Below, in pieces: positions 11,581 to 24,600 of a DNA stretch of 64,000 bases (position 1 is its first letter; each line of letters starts with the position of its first letter). The stretch is from Owenia fusiformis. Taxonomy: Eukaryota; Annelida; Polychaeta; Sabellida; Oweniidae. The notes below the pieces were generated by a model. It searched no databases. It was not told the origin of the DNA and saw nothing but the letters and a program-made list of their open reading frames with translations. The DNA lies in NCBI GenBank assembly GCA_903813345.2, contig CAIIXF020000010.1, forward strand, positions 35,949,425 through 36,013,424. Reading direction: 5' to 3'. The translations under genes were made by a program, and so were the position numbers.

Positions 11581-12089
11581 AGTTAATAGCTTTTGAGGCA
11601 GATACTGTGAACGTCATTGTTTGACAATTATAATTGAAATGCTCAAAAAGTATCAATATTATTGTGGAAAACCAACTAAAAACGTAAAACAATATGTAAA
11701 TATTTTTTCCATCAAACTGAATGTCAGTTAGTACAGAGTGGGCATAAAAACGGGGCATTGTATAATTCTCAAATGTATATAGTATCACACAGATAAAGCA
11801 CAGGTTATATATCAAAAGATGGAGAATTAATCAGGTTTAATTAGATATTTTGTGCAACTTATTTTCAGTGTTGTAGAAATTGTCACAATTTTTAATGCGA
11901 TGTCACAATTCACAAAAAAAGATTTTGCAATCTTAAAATGAAGAAATTCATGAAATATTTGTACTCTATCTATGTTTTTCCAGTAATTCGCCAGTTTCAT
12001 CGTGCAACGTAATATACATAGAAAAGCCACTGAAAGAGAATCCCCGGGAAAATGGAATGTAAGTTAATCAATATCGCATAAAATCAATT
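11581..12089. other. Intergenic, nothing recognised
   Basis: AT-rich sequence between repeat P and the degenerate motif cluster. No exon, RNA gene or repeat was recognised. Confidence 0.5.
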
Positions 12090-12530
12090 GAATGCTGAAC
12101 AAAATGAGAGGTCGATTGTACAAAATTGTTAGTCGAACATAATGGCGTGACAGTACAACGAAATCGCTAGATGAAAAGTTGAACAACAATGGCATGATAG
12201 TCCATCATAATGGCGTGACAGTTTAGGGAAATCGCATGATCACTGTTCCACACCTGAATAACTCTGAATGCTGTTAGTATCATTCAAGATGATGGCCAAA
12301 ATTCTTTCGTTTTAGATAAACTTTCGATTTTAGCTAAACTAAGTTGAATCTGGATTGAAATGATGAAAAGTTGAACAAAAATGGCATGATAATTGAACAT
12401 AACTGCGTGATAAATAGGGTGACAGTTCAACGAAATCGCTTGATAAAAAGTTGAACAAAAATGACATGATAGATGAACATAATAACGTGACAGTTCAACA
12501 AAATAGCAAGACGGGAGAACACATTTGCAT
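12090..12530. repeat. Degenerate motif cluster (GTTGAACAAAAATGGCATGATA)
   Basis: A motif close to AAAAGTTGAACAAAAATGGC followed by ATGATAG recurs near 12,173, 12,363 and 12,443. A partner motif close to CATAATGGCGTGACAGTT occurs near 12,139, 12,205 and 12,478. Spacing is irregular (80-190 bp), so this is an old, scrambled array rather than a clean satellite. Confidence 0.6.
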
Positions 12531-12749
12531 CACATAAGACATAACAGTATCAAATATATCATTTTTATCCCTTCAGATGGTTTATTGTATGTCAATATGT
12601 GTATTTAATATATTTATGACTACATAAATATTTGGAAAATATATGTTAGTATTCTGTATATAATGTTACAAGTTGAATTCCCTTTTCTTCTTTACCTGTA
12701 CATGTATTCCATTTATCAAAAGTCATCACTGAATATACTTACAAGAATG

Positions 12750-13880
12750 GCTCATTTACAGTAAACTAAAATTCATAAACAGTATACAATAGCTCATTTA
12801 CAGCAAAGTATACTTCATACATGTAAACAGTATACAATAGCTCATTTACAGCAAAGTATACTTCATACATGTAAACAGTATACAATAGCTCATTTACAGC
12901 AAAGTATACTTCATACATGTAAACAGTATACAATAGCTAATTTACAGCAAAGTATACTTCATACATGTAAACAGTATACAATAGCTCATTTACAGCAAAG
13001 TATACTTCATACATGTAAACAGTATACAATAGCTCATTTACAGCAAAGTATACTTCATACATGTAAACAGTATACAATAGCTCATTTACAGTAAACTAAA
13101 ATTCATAAACAGTATACAATAGCTCATTTACAGCAAAGTATACTTCATACATGTAAACAGTATACAATAGCTCATTTACAGCAAAGTATACTTCATACAT
13201 GTAAACAGTATACAATAGCTCATTTACAGCAAAGTATACTTCATACATGTAAACAGTATACAATAGCTCATTTACAGCAAAGTATACTTCATACATGTAA
13301 ACAGTATACAATAGCTCATTTACAGCAAAGTATACTTCATACATGTAAACAGTATACAATAGCTCATTTACAGCAAAGTATACTTCATACATGTAAACAG
13401 TATACAATAGCTCATTTACAGCAAAGTATACGTCATACATGTAAACAGTATACAATAGCTAATTTACAGCAAAGTATACTTCATACATGTAAACAGTATA
13501 CAATAGCTAATTTACAGCAAAGTATACTTCATACATGTAAACAGTATACAATAGCTCATTTACAGCAAAGTATACTTCATACATGTAAACAGTATACAAT
13601 AGCTCATTTACAGCAAAGTATACTTCAAACATGTAAACAGTATACAATAGCTCATTTACAGCAAAGTATACTTCATACATGTAAACAGTATACAATAGCT
13701 CATTTACAGCAAAGTATACTTCATACATGTAAACAGTATACAATAGCTCATTTACAGCAAAGTATACTTCATACATGTAAACAGTATACAATAGCTCATT
13801 TACAGTGAACTATAATTCACAAACAGTATACATTAGTTCATTAACAGTAAACAATAAACATTAACAGTATGTTATAGACA
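12750..13880. repeat. 48-bp minisatellite, about 22 copies
   Basis: The unit is AATAGCTCATTTACAGCAAA, GTATACTTCATACATGTAAA, CAGTATAC. Most copies are identical or differ at one base (CTCATT/CTAATT). A variant with CAGTAAACTAAAATTCATAA occurs at 12,760 and again at 13,090, and a third variant closes the array near 13,805, so whole blocks have been duplicated. Each unit holds two GTATAC palindromes and one ACATGT. The 48-bp period keeps a 16-residue minus-strand frame open by chance. Confidence 0.92.
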
Positions 13881-13997
13881 GTTCATTTACAGTATACAAA
13901 TAGTGACTGCCATTGAGGGCAATAGTGTAACTCTGAGTCAAAATAAACTTTGCGTAACTATTAAATGATCTGGAATAATACTGCAGTATTGTAACAA

Positions 13998-14066
13998 GGC
14001 ATTAACATGACAAAATGTCACCACCTAGCCACAAAAAAACTTTTTAATGGTGACATAATAACATAT
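13998..14066. repeat. Dispersed repeat V, short copy
   Basis: AACAAGGCATTAACATGACA, then AAATGTCACCACCTAGCCAC, ending GGTGACATAATAAC. Matches the left and right ends of the longer copies at 17,591 and 54,671. Confidence 0.55.
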
Positions 14067-14737
14067 GATAAACTAGTAGCATCTATAACTTTACTCAAAT
14101 GTTACTTCAAAATGTGAGGTTTTGAAAAGATAATTCTTCACATTACTGTGATATGAAGGCTACTTTAATTTGGAAGTTCCTCAAATCTGTTAAAATTCAC
14201 CGATTTGAAATTTAGTCAATGACTAGTTCACCATTTTGCTATATTCATTTCTTAAATATCGGCAAAATTACAAATTCTCCAAATTAAAACAATATACAGT
14301 ACAAATTATACATGTAAATATTCATAAACATTTGCTTTACATGAAAATAACGATGTCCGCAGATGTGAAGATCTGAATAAGAAAAGGCTATATACAAATA
14401 AAATAAATTTCTCATATAAAATACATATGTTCAGAAATAGGGACAGTATCAAAATCACACTGTGAAGTTTGTGCTTGAGAAGGTCCCTGCTGCACCCTTA
14501 ATATAGATAATAATATATATTGTTAACATAATCGTCATCCATAAACTCTATCTAGATTCTTTTAACACTATATTATTAATTGTATTGTATATATCTGTTT
14601 ATGAGTACTACATTTGTATATCTCTTAAAATCCAAGGAGAAGCAGAATTAATTGCATCTGTTGTCTTTGTTTAAGTGATGGGACATTTATGAGTCAAATT
14701 GACTTCCTAAACACCAAAGGTTCACAAATATGGTTCA
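14067..14737. other. Intergenic, nothing recognised
   Basis: AT-rich spacer downstream of ARRDC copy B. No coding exon or known repeat was recognised. The left part of the copy B 3' UTR might reach into it if distal poly(A) sites are used. Confidence 0.45.
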
Positions 14738-15235
14738 GAATATGCCCCTGTGAGACAAGTCTGAAGTCCAAGTTACAATCTTTATTCTTTGGTTCCTATG
14801 ACACTTAGTCAATTATTCTATGAAGTCAATGTACACTTTATTATTTGCTGTCCACTTTAGAATGTGCCCTTGTAAGATGAATCTGAAGTGAAGTTACAAT
14901 CTTTATTCTTTGGTTCCTATGACACTTAGTCAATTATTCTATGAAGTCCATGAACACTTTATTATTTGCTGTCCACTTTAGAATGTGCCCTTGTAAGATG
15001 AATCTGAAGTCCAAGTTACAATCTTTATTCTTTGGTTTCTATGACACTTAGTCAATTATTCTATGAAGTCCATGTACACTTTATTATTTGCAGTCAACTT
15101 TAGAATGTCCCCCTGTGAGACAAGTCTGAAGTCCAAGATACAATCTTTATTCTTTTGGTTCCCATAATACTTGGTCAATTATTCTATGAAGTCCACATTA
15201 CACTCTATTATTTGCAGTCCACTTTACTCCATTAC
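14738..15235 (-). repeat. ~122-bp tandem repeat in the 3' flank of copy B, with AATAAA in each unit
   Basis: Four copies begin with AAGTCTGAAGTCCAAGTTAC or a close form near 14,758, 14,881, 15,003 and 15,122. In gene B sense (minus) each unit carries AATAAA within CCAAAGAATAAAG, and most carry a second within GCAAATAATAAAG. The repeat lies about 190-690 nt past the copy B stop codon, so the gene probably has a serial set of poly(A) signals. A degenerate further copy reaches the stop codon itself. Confidence 0.8.
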
Positions 15236-15425
15236 TAGACTAAAAAAAATAGTCTGACTGAGTTACACTTTTAATTCTTTCTCTTAAGAGTGTAACTTCC
15301 TATGAGACCTTAGAGTTAAATGTTCTATAGGTCCATGTTACAATCTCTGGTTCATGTTATACAGCTGCTAATATCCCAAAAATGACCAAAAATAAATTTG
15401 TGCCTAATCATTCACAAATTGTGTT

Positions 15426-15601
15426 CTATGAAGTCCAAGCTTGAGGTGGCTGCTGGCCTTGTCCCTGGTCCGCGCCTTGGTTGAAATTGTAGTATGTATA
15501 TATTGGTGCGTAATCCAGCTCTCCTCTAGTGTACTGATTATCCTGATCGTCTGCAATCCTGGACTTTCCAAATACACACTCAGCATAAGTGGGCGGAGGT
15601 G
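15426..15601 (-). CDS. ARRDC3-like: Copy B exon 7: PPxY tail and stop
   Basis: Encodes APPPTYAECVFGKSRIADDQ, an acidic/Tyr-rich stretch (YAPIYTYYNFNQ) and the end QQPPQAWTS-stop. The last codons and stop (TGGACTTCATAGAA) are the same 14 bases found in each ~122-bp repeat downstream. Confidence 0.9.
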
Positions 15602-18600
15602 CTGGAAAACAGAAATCTTCATCAGATATTTTATTCTACTTATTTATCCTGAGCGTCAGAGACTTGTATATTAGGCTATATTGGTTAAAGGATCCATGAA
15701 AAGTATAAAAACTATTTTATCATTCATTTACTATTTTTCACGGAAAAAAATATTGATAACATTGGGTAAGACCAGAATATAAGTCAAAGTGGTTAAAACT
15801 GTATATGGGCCATTTAATGAAAACACAGAAGAAAGAAAGCCTGCGATAAGGGCTAATGTGAAAAGGTCAGTCCATCCCAGTGGGGATCGAACCCATGAAC
15901 CAATGACCCCTCGTTTTTTGGGCAAGTACTTTCTCTATAGGAATATGATAAATAATATACACTTTTCAGAATCAAAATGACCCCAAAGGTAGACATAAAA
16001 GCCTTCACGAACACATAAAATTCAGTGAATACTATTTTGATTGGATAGTTGAATTTTTATCAACCATAATCTCAGTATTCTGATTGGTTAAGATCAAAGT
16101 CAGTATGATATTATTTTTCCACTATTAAATAGATGTCAGCTCCTGTCTTTATTCAAGCTCAGCTACATTAAGCAACCAATATCCTAACATCATATTATCA
16201 GTTATTATATTATTATATATTATCAGCTCCTTAAGCAAACCCGATGTTTGTACCCCACTGTCCTCTCTGGGGAACCATGTATGTTTCTCAAATTATTGCA
16301 ATAAAAAATATATTATCAGCTAGTTTATATTATCAGCTCCTTAAGCAAACCCGATGTTTGTATATTACCAGCTATTTAGTTCTCTAATATATGGTATTAT
16401 TATTGACACTTGTTTGATACTTTAGGGAACACAATACTCCTGTATGAATCAGAGATTAAAGGCTCAGTGTAAAGTGGCTGAAACTTTATACAAGGCCTTT
16501 ACAAGTTAATGACAATAACCAGTTACTAATATGATCTGTTCCATCAAATAATACCTCCAAAATATGTTACAGTATTAATATAAGTGATGAGGTTGTTTAA
16601 GATTCAAATGCAAAATTGTATAAATTGTCTTTGGACATAGATATGGTAATAGTTGATGTGAACCCAAGATATTCTTAAATTAAAATAACAATTATTTACG
16701 AGATAAATTGCTTGCTTAATCTTAACCTGCTCTTAATCATTGATAACTTGTTTATATTCAATGAAATGGAGTAAATAAATAATTTTACAAGAGAAAGTGA
16801 TGGCTGATGACTGTCATGCTCCAGAGTGTATTTAAGATTCTTCATCACAAAAACACAGGTTACGTCAACGTTAAATCGACCAAATAGATCGCTAGAAATT
16901 CTACCATGATCATTGCTTATCCAATATCCATGCTAATTTCTAACATCTTCGCTGCATTTGACAACAAGGCTGCCATGACATCGCTCATACACCACTGAGG
17001 TACTTATTTACGAGATTTGTACATACTTAGATTGTTTCCCTAGGAATAATAACATTGTCCCCAGCTCGCATAAACTGTTATAAATGTCTTTTGTAGTTAT
17101 AGTTCACGCGTCAGACACTTCATTAATGATGCATTATAAGACGGATCTTCTGTGAAAAGACTCATTAATTGCTTTTTATAGTATTATTGCCGGCTCTTTT
17201 AGTATCAAGCTGACTTTCTTTGTTTACTGATGGCTTAGGAAACAGGATTTCATCAAGGTATTCTCTGTTATCACTGATGCGTGGTCAACAATAATTTGGT
17301 CCTTTGATAAACAGGCACTATTTATAATAGTTTGATTTGCTTCTTAAAAGTGAGATTCATCAGCATTCTGATTCCTTTATTCTAGCTTTAACCAATCGAA
17401 ATAGCATACACTGAATTTTTTGCTCTCATAGGCTCTCAACATTAGGATAACAAATATGAGCTAAAAAGGCTGTTATAAATGAATACTGATACTTAGTTCT
17501 ATGAATCAAATCCACACACATAATTCAAATGGAACCCTTGTTGATGCATAAATCTCAGGTAATAAAACAGCAAGTTGCAAGTTTAACACTACACAAGGCA
17601 TTAACACAATTTCACCATTTACCATTTGTTACAGATGTTGACCACCGAGCACTGCTACAATTGCCAACAGCTGTTACAGATGCTGATTGCCAAATACCAT
17701 CCGCAAAAAAAGTTGGAGACTATAACAATACGTCACCACTTGTTTGACATAAAAATGCAAACAAAATATGGAAAAATGAAACAAAATTTCAATATTAGTT
17801 AATTACCTCCTGGGGCTGAAGGGTTGGTAGGAGGGGGGCCTTGAGGGGGTGCTGTTGGCATAGCAACCATGGGTGTTGGCTCAGTACCCATTCCATATGC
17901 CGTATTGTAGTTCATATTGGTGGAGAAGTTTGACCACATTTGTTGTAGAGGTATTGTCCCTATTATTACTTCTAAAGGCACTTCAAGATCAAATGCTGGT
18001 CCAGAGGGGTCAACTACAAACTGAAATAAAAAAAAAATCCATATCAACATGCTTCCATATATTCTGCAAAAATATTTTCAATGTATAGAGTGCACTGAAG
18101 TTAGATTTAAAATCAAATACAAACGAGGTTAAAGGTCAAAATATTCTTATGTTCTTGTGATGTTCTTTTTATGTTCTTGTGATGTGCCATAATCAAATTA
18201 TATATTTGCATGTTAATTTTAACGACAATCGCTCCATATTATGATACACATAGCAAACCTTGCGAGAGCTCTATAAACAATCCAGGGTTTAAAAAGGCAG
18301 GACGCTCTTTTGGCTATAAGTATTGCTTTAATAGGCAACAATGTTTCAAGTGATTATCTTTTGCATAATTACCATTTTGGATCTCATCTCTTCCCCTCTT
18401 CCCCTTAGCATACATTTTACAAGGTTCAAATCAGATATCAGATTTTAACTAATATCACACTTAATAACATGCTTCCTATGTTAAATCAGACACTTAATAA
18501 CACATTTCTTCTGTTCAAATCCGATATCAGATTTTAACTAATATCACACTTAATAACACACTTCCTGTTTAAATCAGATATCAGATTTTAACTAATATCA

Positions 18601-21600
18601 CACTTTTAAATAACACACTTCCTCTGTTCAAATCAGATATCAGATTTTAACTAATATCACACTTAATAACACACTTCCTGTTTAAATCAGATATCAGATT
18701 TTAACTAATATCACACTTTTAAATAACACACTTCCTCTGTTCAAATCCGATATCAGATTTTAACTAATATCACACTTAATAACACACTTCCTGTTTAAAT
18801 CAGATATCAGATTTTAACTAATATCACACTTTTAAATAACACACTTCCTCTGTTCAAATCAGATATCAGATTTTAACTAATATCACACTTAATAACACAC
18901 TTCCTCCGTTAACTAACGTTTTTATCAGAATATAACATATTTTAGCAAAAAATATTATATTTACATTTAGAATATATCTAATGTCAATGATTCTACAGCC
19001 AACAAGATGGGACGGTGGAAGCGGAGGCACAACAAGCTGGACATTTTCCCAGGATTCAGTCCCTCCTGCGTCAATTTCTCCTTTTTGTAAAGTCTGGATG
19101 GTGTTTGTTGAATGCCGTGTCTTACGAGTTGCATGGAAGGCTATTATCTGGAATATAAAATAAAATTTTAAGTTACAGTGATAGAATCTACATAAATTGA
19201 AGTGAGAAGTTTAGACTTAAGGTTAAAAGGGTCTAAGTGGCATAAGGGAACTTATGCAAATCAAAAATGCAAACAGATGATTCAAAACAATTCCAAAAAA
19301 AAGCTATTCAGGATTTCTTGTTTGTATAATAGCAGATAATTCAAATTCAAACTAATCTCTTACCTGTTTGAATTCTACTCGTGAAGCTTTCATTTTTCTA
19401 GAAGCATTATTTTCTATTTCTGCATTAATGTATATTGGCTCTCCAGGGACGTAACCTTGTTTTGCGATTCTAAATGTTGCGGAGATAGGGCCACTAGCGC
19501 AACACCAGCAACATAATGTCTTTTCATTTTTCCCTTCCAACCCTTGCTAAAAAAAAATAGTATATTTATTAAGATAACTCAAGGTCTACTTTAAATATTT
19601 CCTCTTTAGAAGAAGATGGTTCATTAAAAGCTTGTCAGTATATTCCAAGATATATTCAGCCTGCAGAATCTCATCCTCCGATCACAGGGCTTCAAAATCC
19701 AGAATATATTCTTTCTTTTTACCCCCTGCAATAAGCAGTTAGCCTTTCCCCGATTAAGAACTCGCAATCTGATTGGCTCACGTGATTCCGTTTAATCGGG
19801 CGCTTCCAAATTGGTTATAGCAGGGGGAAGGAGGTACGGATTCTGGATACCTGATTAGGAGGATGGCAGAATCTAGAATGGATAGGATTGACCTTCAAGT
19901 TCTGTCAAGATACTGATAGTACTGTAAACAATACCTGTACATTGTAGGGAGGGTCATGAGTAAACATTGCTAAATACTCAAAAATTATTGGCTAAGTAAA
20001 AGACTTATGAATTTGAACTGTTTTGAAATATTCATGAAATATATAATTGATGAAGTTAAAATTGAAGAGTATAACATTCAAAACATTGAAAGATGCACAA
20101 AGCAAATTGGAAGCAATACATTTTATCAATATTGTGCTCGGGATATTGTGCAACTGAGAGAGGTGACACCAATAGACCATATCTTCTGTGGACCTTGTCC
20201 CTATGTATAATAGACTTACCGATGGATTAGGTTGGTAAGTATTCAAATCCAAATGGCTCAATACCGTGAAAGGTCGTTTACAATTATGGTCAAATCTCCA
20301 AGGGCGATCAATTGTTCCTTTGACCCAATATCGTACTTGACCCCACGCACCTTCAAACGAGGAGGGTAATCCTGGGGGGAGAAGAAACTGGAACTGGTAG
20401 GTGAACTGACCCTGGGGATGACTGGGATTATCGCCACTTTCTCCAGGGGCTGTCGAAAAAACAATAAATATATAATAGTACTAATAAAGCATTATTTCAT
20501 TTGATTCAAATGATCAGATACAAGTGCCCGAAATACGAAATATCTTTCACAGAGTCTGTACTGGAAATGGTAAAAGAAGAAATGTCAAATCATTGCGAAT
20601 GCGAACAGTTACAAAAGTTTAACACCAAGATAGTCTACCAAATGAAATGATACTGCAAAATGCAAATCCTCCCACAAATAAAAATGGTGACTTTAATAGT
20701 GGCTATGCCACCATTTTGTGGCAATTAGCAAATATCATAGATTCAAATATGCATTTTTAAAATACAAACTGGTTTCAATACTAACCTTTCCCATATAATA
20801 CTATGATGTGTTCGAAGTAGCTCTCATGGGCATTGTAATGTACTGTTGTTGTACGTCGATTCTTTCCCGATCCGGTACTATGTGATTCTGTCCAATGAAC
20901 ATTAGCTGCACCATGAAATAATACTCGCAGACCTGAAAAATAGGGTAATATAAAGATGAAATGGAATATCATTTTTTTAATCATTATATAAAATAGATAT
21001 GACGTTATGATAAAACAGGATAATATTTTGGAGAAAATTATAACATTTTGGCAAAATTGGATAAAACCATGGGAAATATGATAATATTAAGGATAATATT
21101 TTGGGAATAACACTGATAACACTAAGGAAAATGTGGGAAAAAGTGGTAAAACAAGGCAACATTAAAGAAACAGAGGGCATGTTAGGCGGGTAGGGCTGGA
21201 ATCACACAATGGCTGGAATCACACAATGGCTCAATGATCAATGATCAATTAGTTGTATTTCTGAAGATCATAACTTAACAATCAGAAAAATAGACGTAAA
21301 CATACTGTCCCTACTTAGGTTTCTATATGTATGGCAAAGCTCAATTTCCACATCATTAATAGTCCCTTATTGATTAAGCCATCTTGAGTGTCAGACAAGA
21401 CGGATGTAGATATTGATATTCAATCATGGATAAAAATCATATCCTTAAAAAATGACAGCATTTCCCAGTTTGAATCTTGTTTAATTCTCGTATGAAAGAG
21501 TCGGACTCTGAATCAGAATTTCCTGGTCATAAAAACCCCATTCCGTCTGTGGAGCAATAATTTTCCAATGGTCATGTTTTAAACACAAAAATAGAGTAAA

Positions 21601-24600
21601 AAAGAATGGAATTAGCAAGGAATAAAGTAAACAGGCATGTAGTTAACACTCTAAATTATATAGAAATGCAACAAAATCAGACAGTTTATTCAGATTTTTA
21701 AGAGAAATGAGTGGAATAAGCATGAGCAGACGGACATTTTTCATGAGGGAGTATTAGATTCCTCCCAATAGGAGAGTCAAACCTTCATTGTTATTGTATT
21801 TATGAGAATAATAAAGCGCAATATACTGTTATCAAGTAAATTGCAAATAGGTTTCAATTTCGTGGAATAATGTTTTGAGTATCCAAGCATGAAAATAAAA
21901 TACATCAATGTTTTATAAGATAAGAACAGAAAGAAAATATTTTTCGAGTTTTTGGTAACAAAATGAATCAATGTCACAACATCAGAGTATTAGTCTGTGG
22001 TCCGTATGCATTCATGCAATATGGATTCTGCACCCCATTGAATTGTACCTATCATTACTACCAACTTAATCAAAAGTAATCTATAACCATGACAACCATC
22101 TTTTATGCACAGGATGATACACAACACTAGAAAAGTGAAGTAGAACTGTAATATCTGATAATTTCCCTTTTGTTCTCGATTAATAATCTTTGACATTTCA
22201 GATCATTTTCCAATCACATTTCTCATACTTTGTCTATAAATCAACTACAAATGTGAAATTAATAATCCGCAGGTAGCTTCGATGGTGGTACAGTGATAGA
22301 TTGAGATTGAGACGGATTGTTTTTTCTTGTTGTAAATATTATATTACCCCCATTATACATTATGTTCTCATTAATATTGCATGGAGCACTTATAAGCAAC
22401 TATATATGGAAATCTTTTAATCCAAAAGAAAATGTCATGAATTCACGAAGGTTATACATACACGATTATTGTATAAATATTTCATTAATGCTAAGAAGGA
22501 CGAAAGGAGTGGAATTAGCAAGGAAAGAACACAAGTATCATGATAGTCATTTTTATAATGTAAAATTAAGTTCAAAAGAGTAAAATTAGAAAGGAATAAA
22601 GTGAATAGGCATTTAGTTAACTCTCTAAATTGTATAGAAATGAAAGAAAATCAGACACTTCATTCAAATTTTAGAGAGAAATGACAAGAAATAGGAGTGA
22701 ACCTGCAAAGAGACAATTATTAGCAATCCTCAATAAACTACAAATCTATGATTTATTAAGTTTAAAGAAAATAAGAGATAATCCTCCTAATTTAAAAATT
22801 GTAGTGTACCTATTTTCAAACAATGAACAATACTGAACAGAATGTAACGACGTGCAAAAAATGAGCATTTAGGCATGAAATAACATATCTAAACTGAAGA
22901 GAAATCGGGAAATTTCTTCCATTTCAAACATAAAAGAGCATATTAAGCCTTAGATGATGCTAACTGTAAACAAAGATATCACATAAATCATGACACATTA
23001 TGAATAAAAAATATATACCTGCACTTGAACAATCCATCTGCTCAAACGTTTTACAACTCTATTTCTCACTAAAATTTGATCAAAATGTCATACTTTTTCA
23101 CATTTCTATACAATTTAGAGTTTTATCTCTATGCCTATTTACTTTATTTCCTGCTTATTTCTCTCTTTTTAATGTAAGAGTGTTTTAAAAAAAAGTGATC
23201 ATTGCAAGATTCAATCAAAGACTGCGGCTTGAATAACCTGACACAGTCTTTGTTAAATCTTTCTGGAAATAAAATACTGGAATAGTTATATATATTTTAT
23301 TTTAACAGTACCGTTTGCATTCGTTCAATTTCGCTTCTCAAAAGAGACCTTCGTCTTCACTCTTCAGTTTTCAATAAATCTCTGAACTAACCGAGCTAAT
23401 CAGAGTTCGTCGTCGTACTAAGCATGACTTTGAATTTCTATGGTCATTTTCAATGACGTAATCACATTATTGTGCATGCATTTAGCATGTGTTCCTTCCA
23501 GCTCGCTGATGGTTGATAAAAAGGTCAGCGTGGTCGATTTGAAATGATTCATAATCCGAGCTGTCATGGGCATCGGTCGTGGGGGCGGGGCTGCTAAACT
23601 GTAAAAGAGTCTATACTAGGCAGAGGGTAGTTTATATAAACTAGACTGCGCGCAGGGTAGCGAAACAGGTAATCAAGATAGGAATTAGTAAACAGGCATG
23701 GCATCAATACTTTGAATTAGGTAGAAATGAAATAAAATGTTGAAGAGGATTGATGGGATTTTAAGCATGGGATAAATTGAACCGACAACTATTGATTTTA
23801 AGCATGGGATAAATTAAACTGATAACTATTGGATTTTAAGCATGGGATAAATTGAACTGACAACTATTGATTGATTTTAAGCATGGGATAAATTGAACTG
23901 ATAACTATTGGATTTTAAGCATGGGATGAATTGAACTGATAACTATTGGATTTTAAGCATGGGATAAGTTAAACTGATAACTATTGGATTTTAATCATGG
24001 GATGAATTGAACTGATAACTATTGGATTTTAAACATGGGATAAATTAAACAGATAACTGTCGGATTTTAAGCATGGGATAAATTAAACTGATAACTATTG
24101 GATTTTAAACATGGGGTAAATTAAACTGATTGTTGGATTTTAAGCATGGGATGAATGGAACTGATAACTACTGGATTTTAAGCATGGGATAATTGAACTG
24201 ATAACTAATGGATTTTAACCATTGGATAAGTTAAACTGATAACTATTGCTATGTCAAACTTCTTTATAAATGATCTAGCATTGATTTTGGTCTCAGAATT
24301 ATGCTATCTAAAACAGATTAGTTGGCACTCTGGTCAACAAAACATATCGAGTTATTCCATCTGTGGTGCCTGATAAGTCTACGATATCAGACATTTAAAC
24401 TACAACCTTGAACTCATGGGGTGGGAATCAGTAGATATGTCATCTGTGGGATTGAGCTAAACCTCATAATCATTAATTTTTATATCAGATGTTTCATTCA
24501 TAATGCAGTATATAAGGCCATAAGAAGAAGATTCTTTGTTTTGCGTCCTGGCAAAATCCATATCATACAAGAGTACAAGAAAAACAAACACAAACTCAAG

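Noticed and set aside
13096-13791. Two long minus-strand frames repeating LLYTVYMYEVYFAVNE
   Set aside because: The 16-residue period is the 48-bp satellite read in a stop-free frame. The frame breaks wherever a unit varies in length, and there is no start context, splice site or composition typical of a protein.
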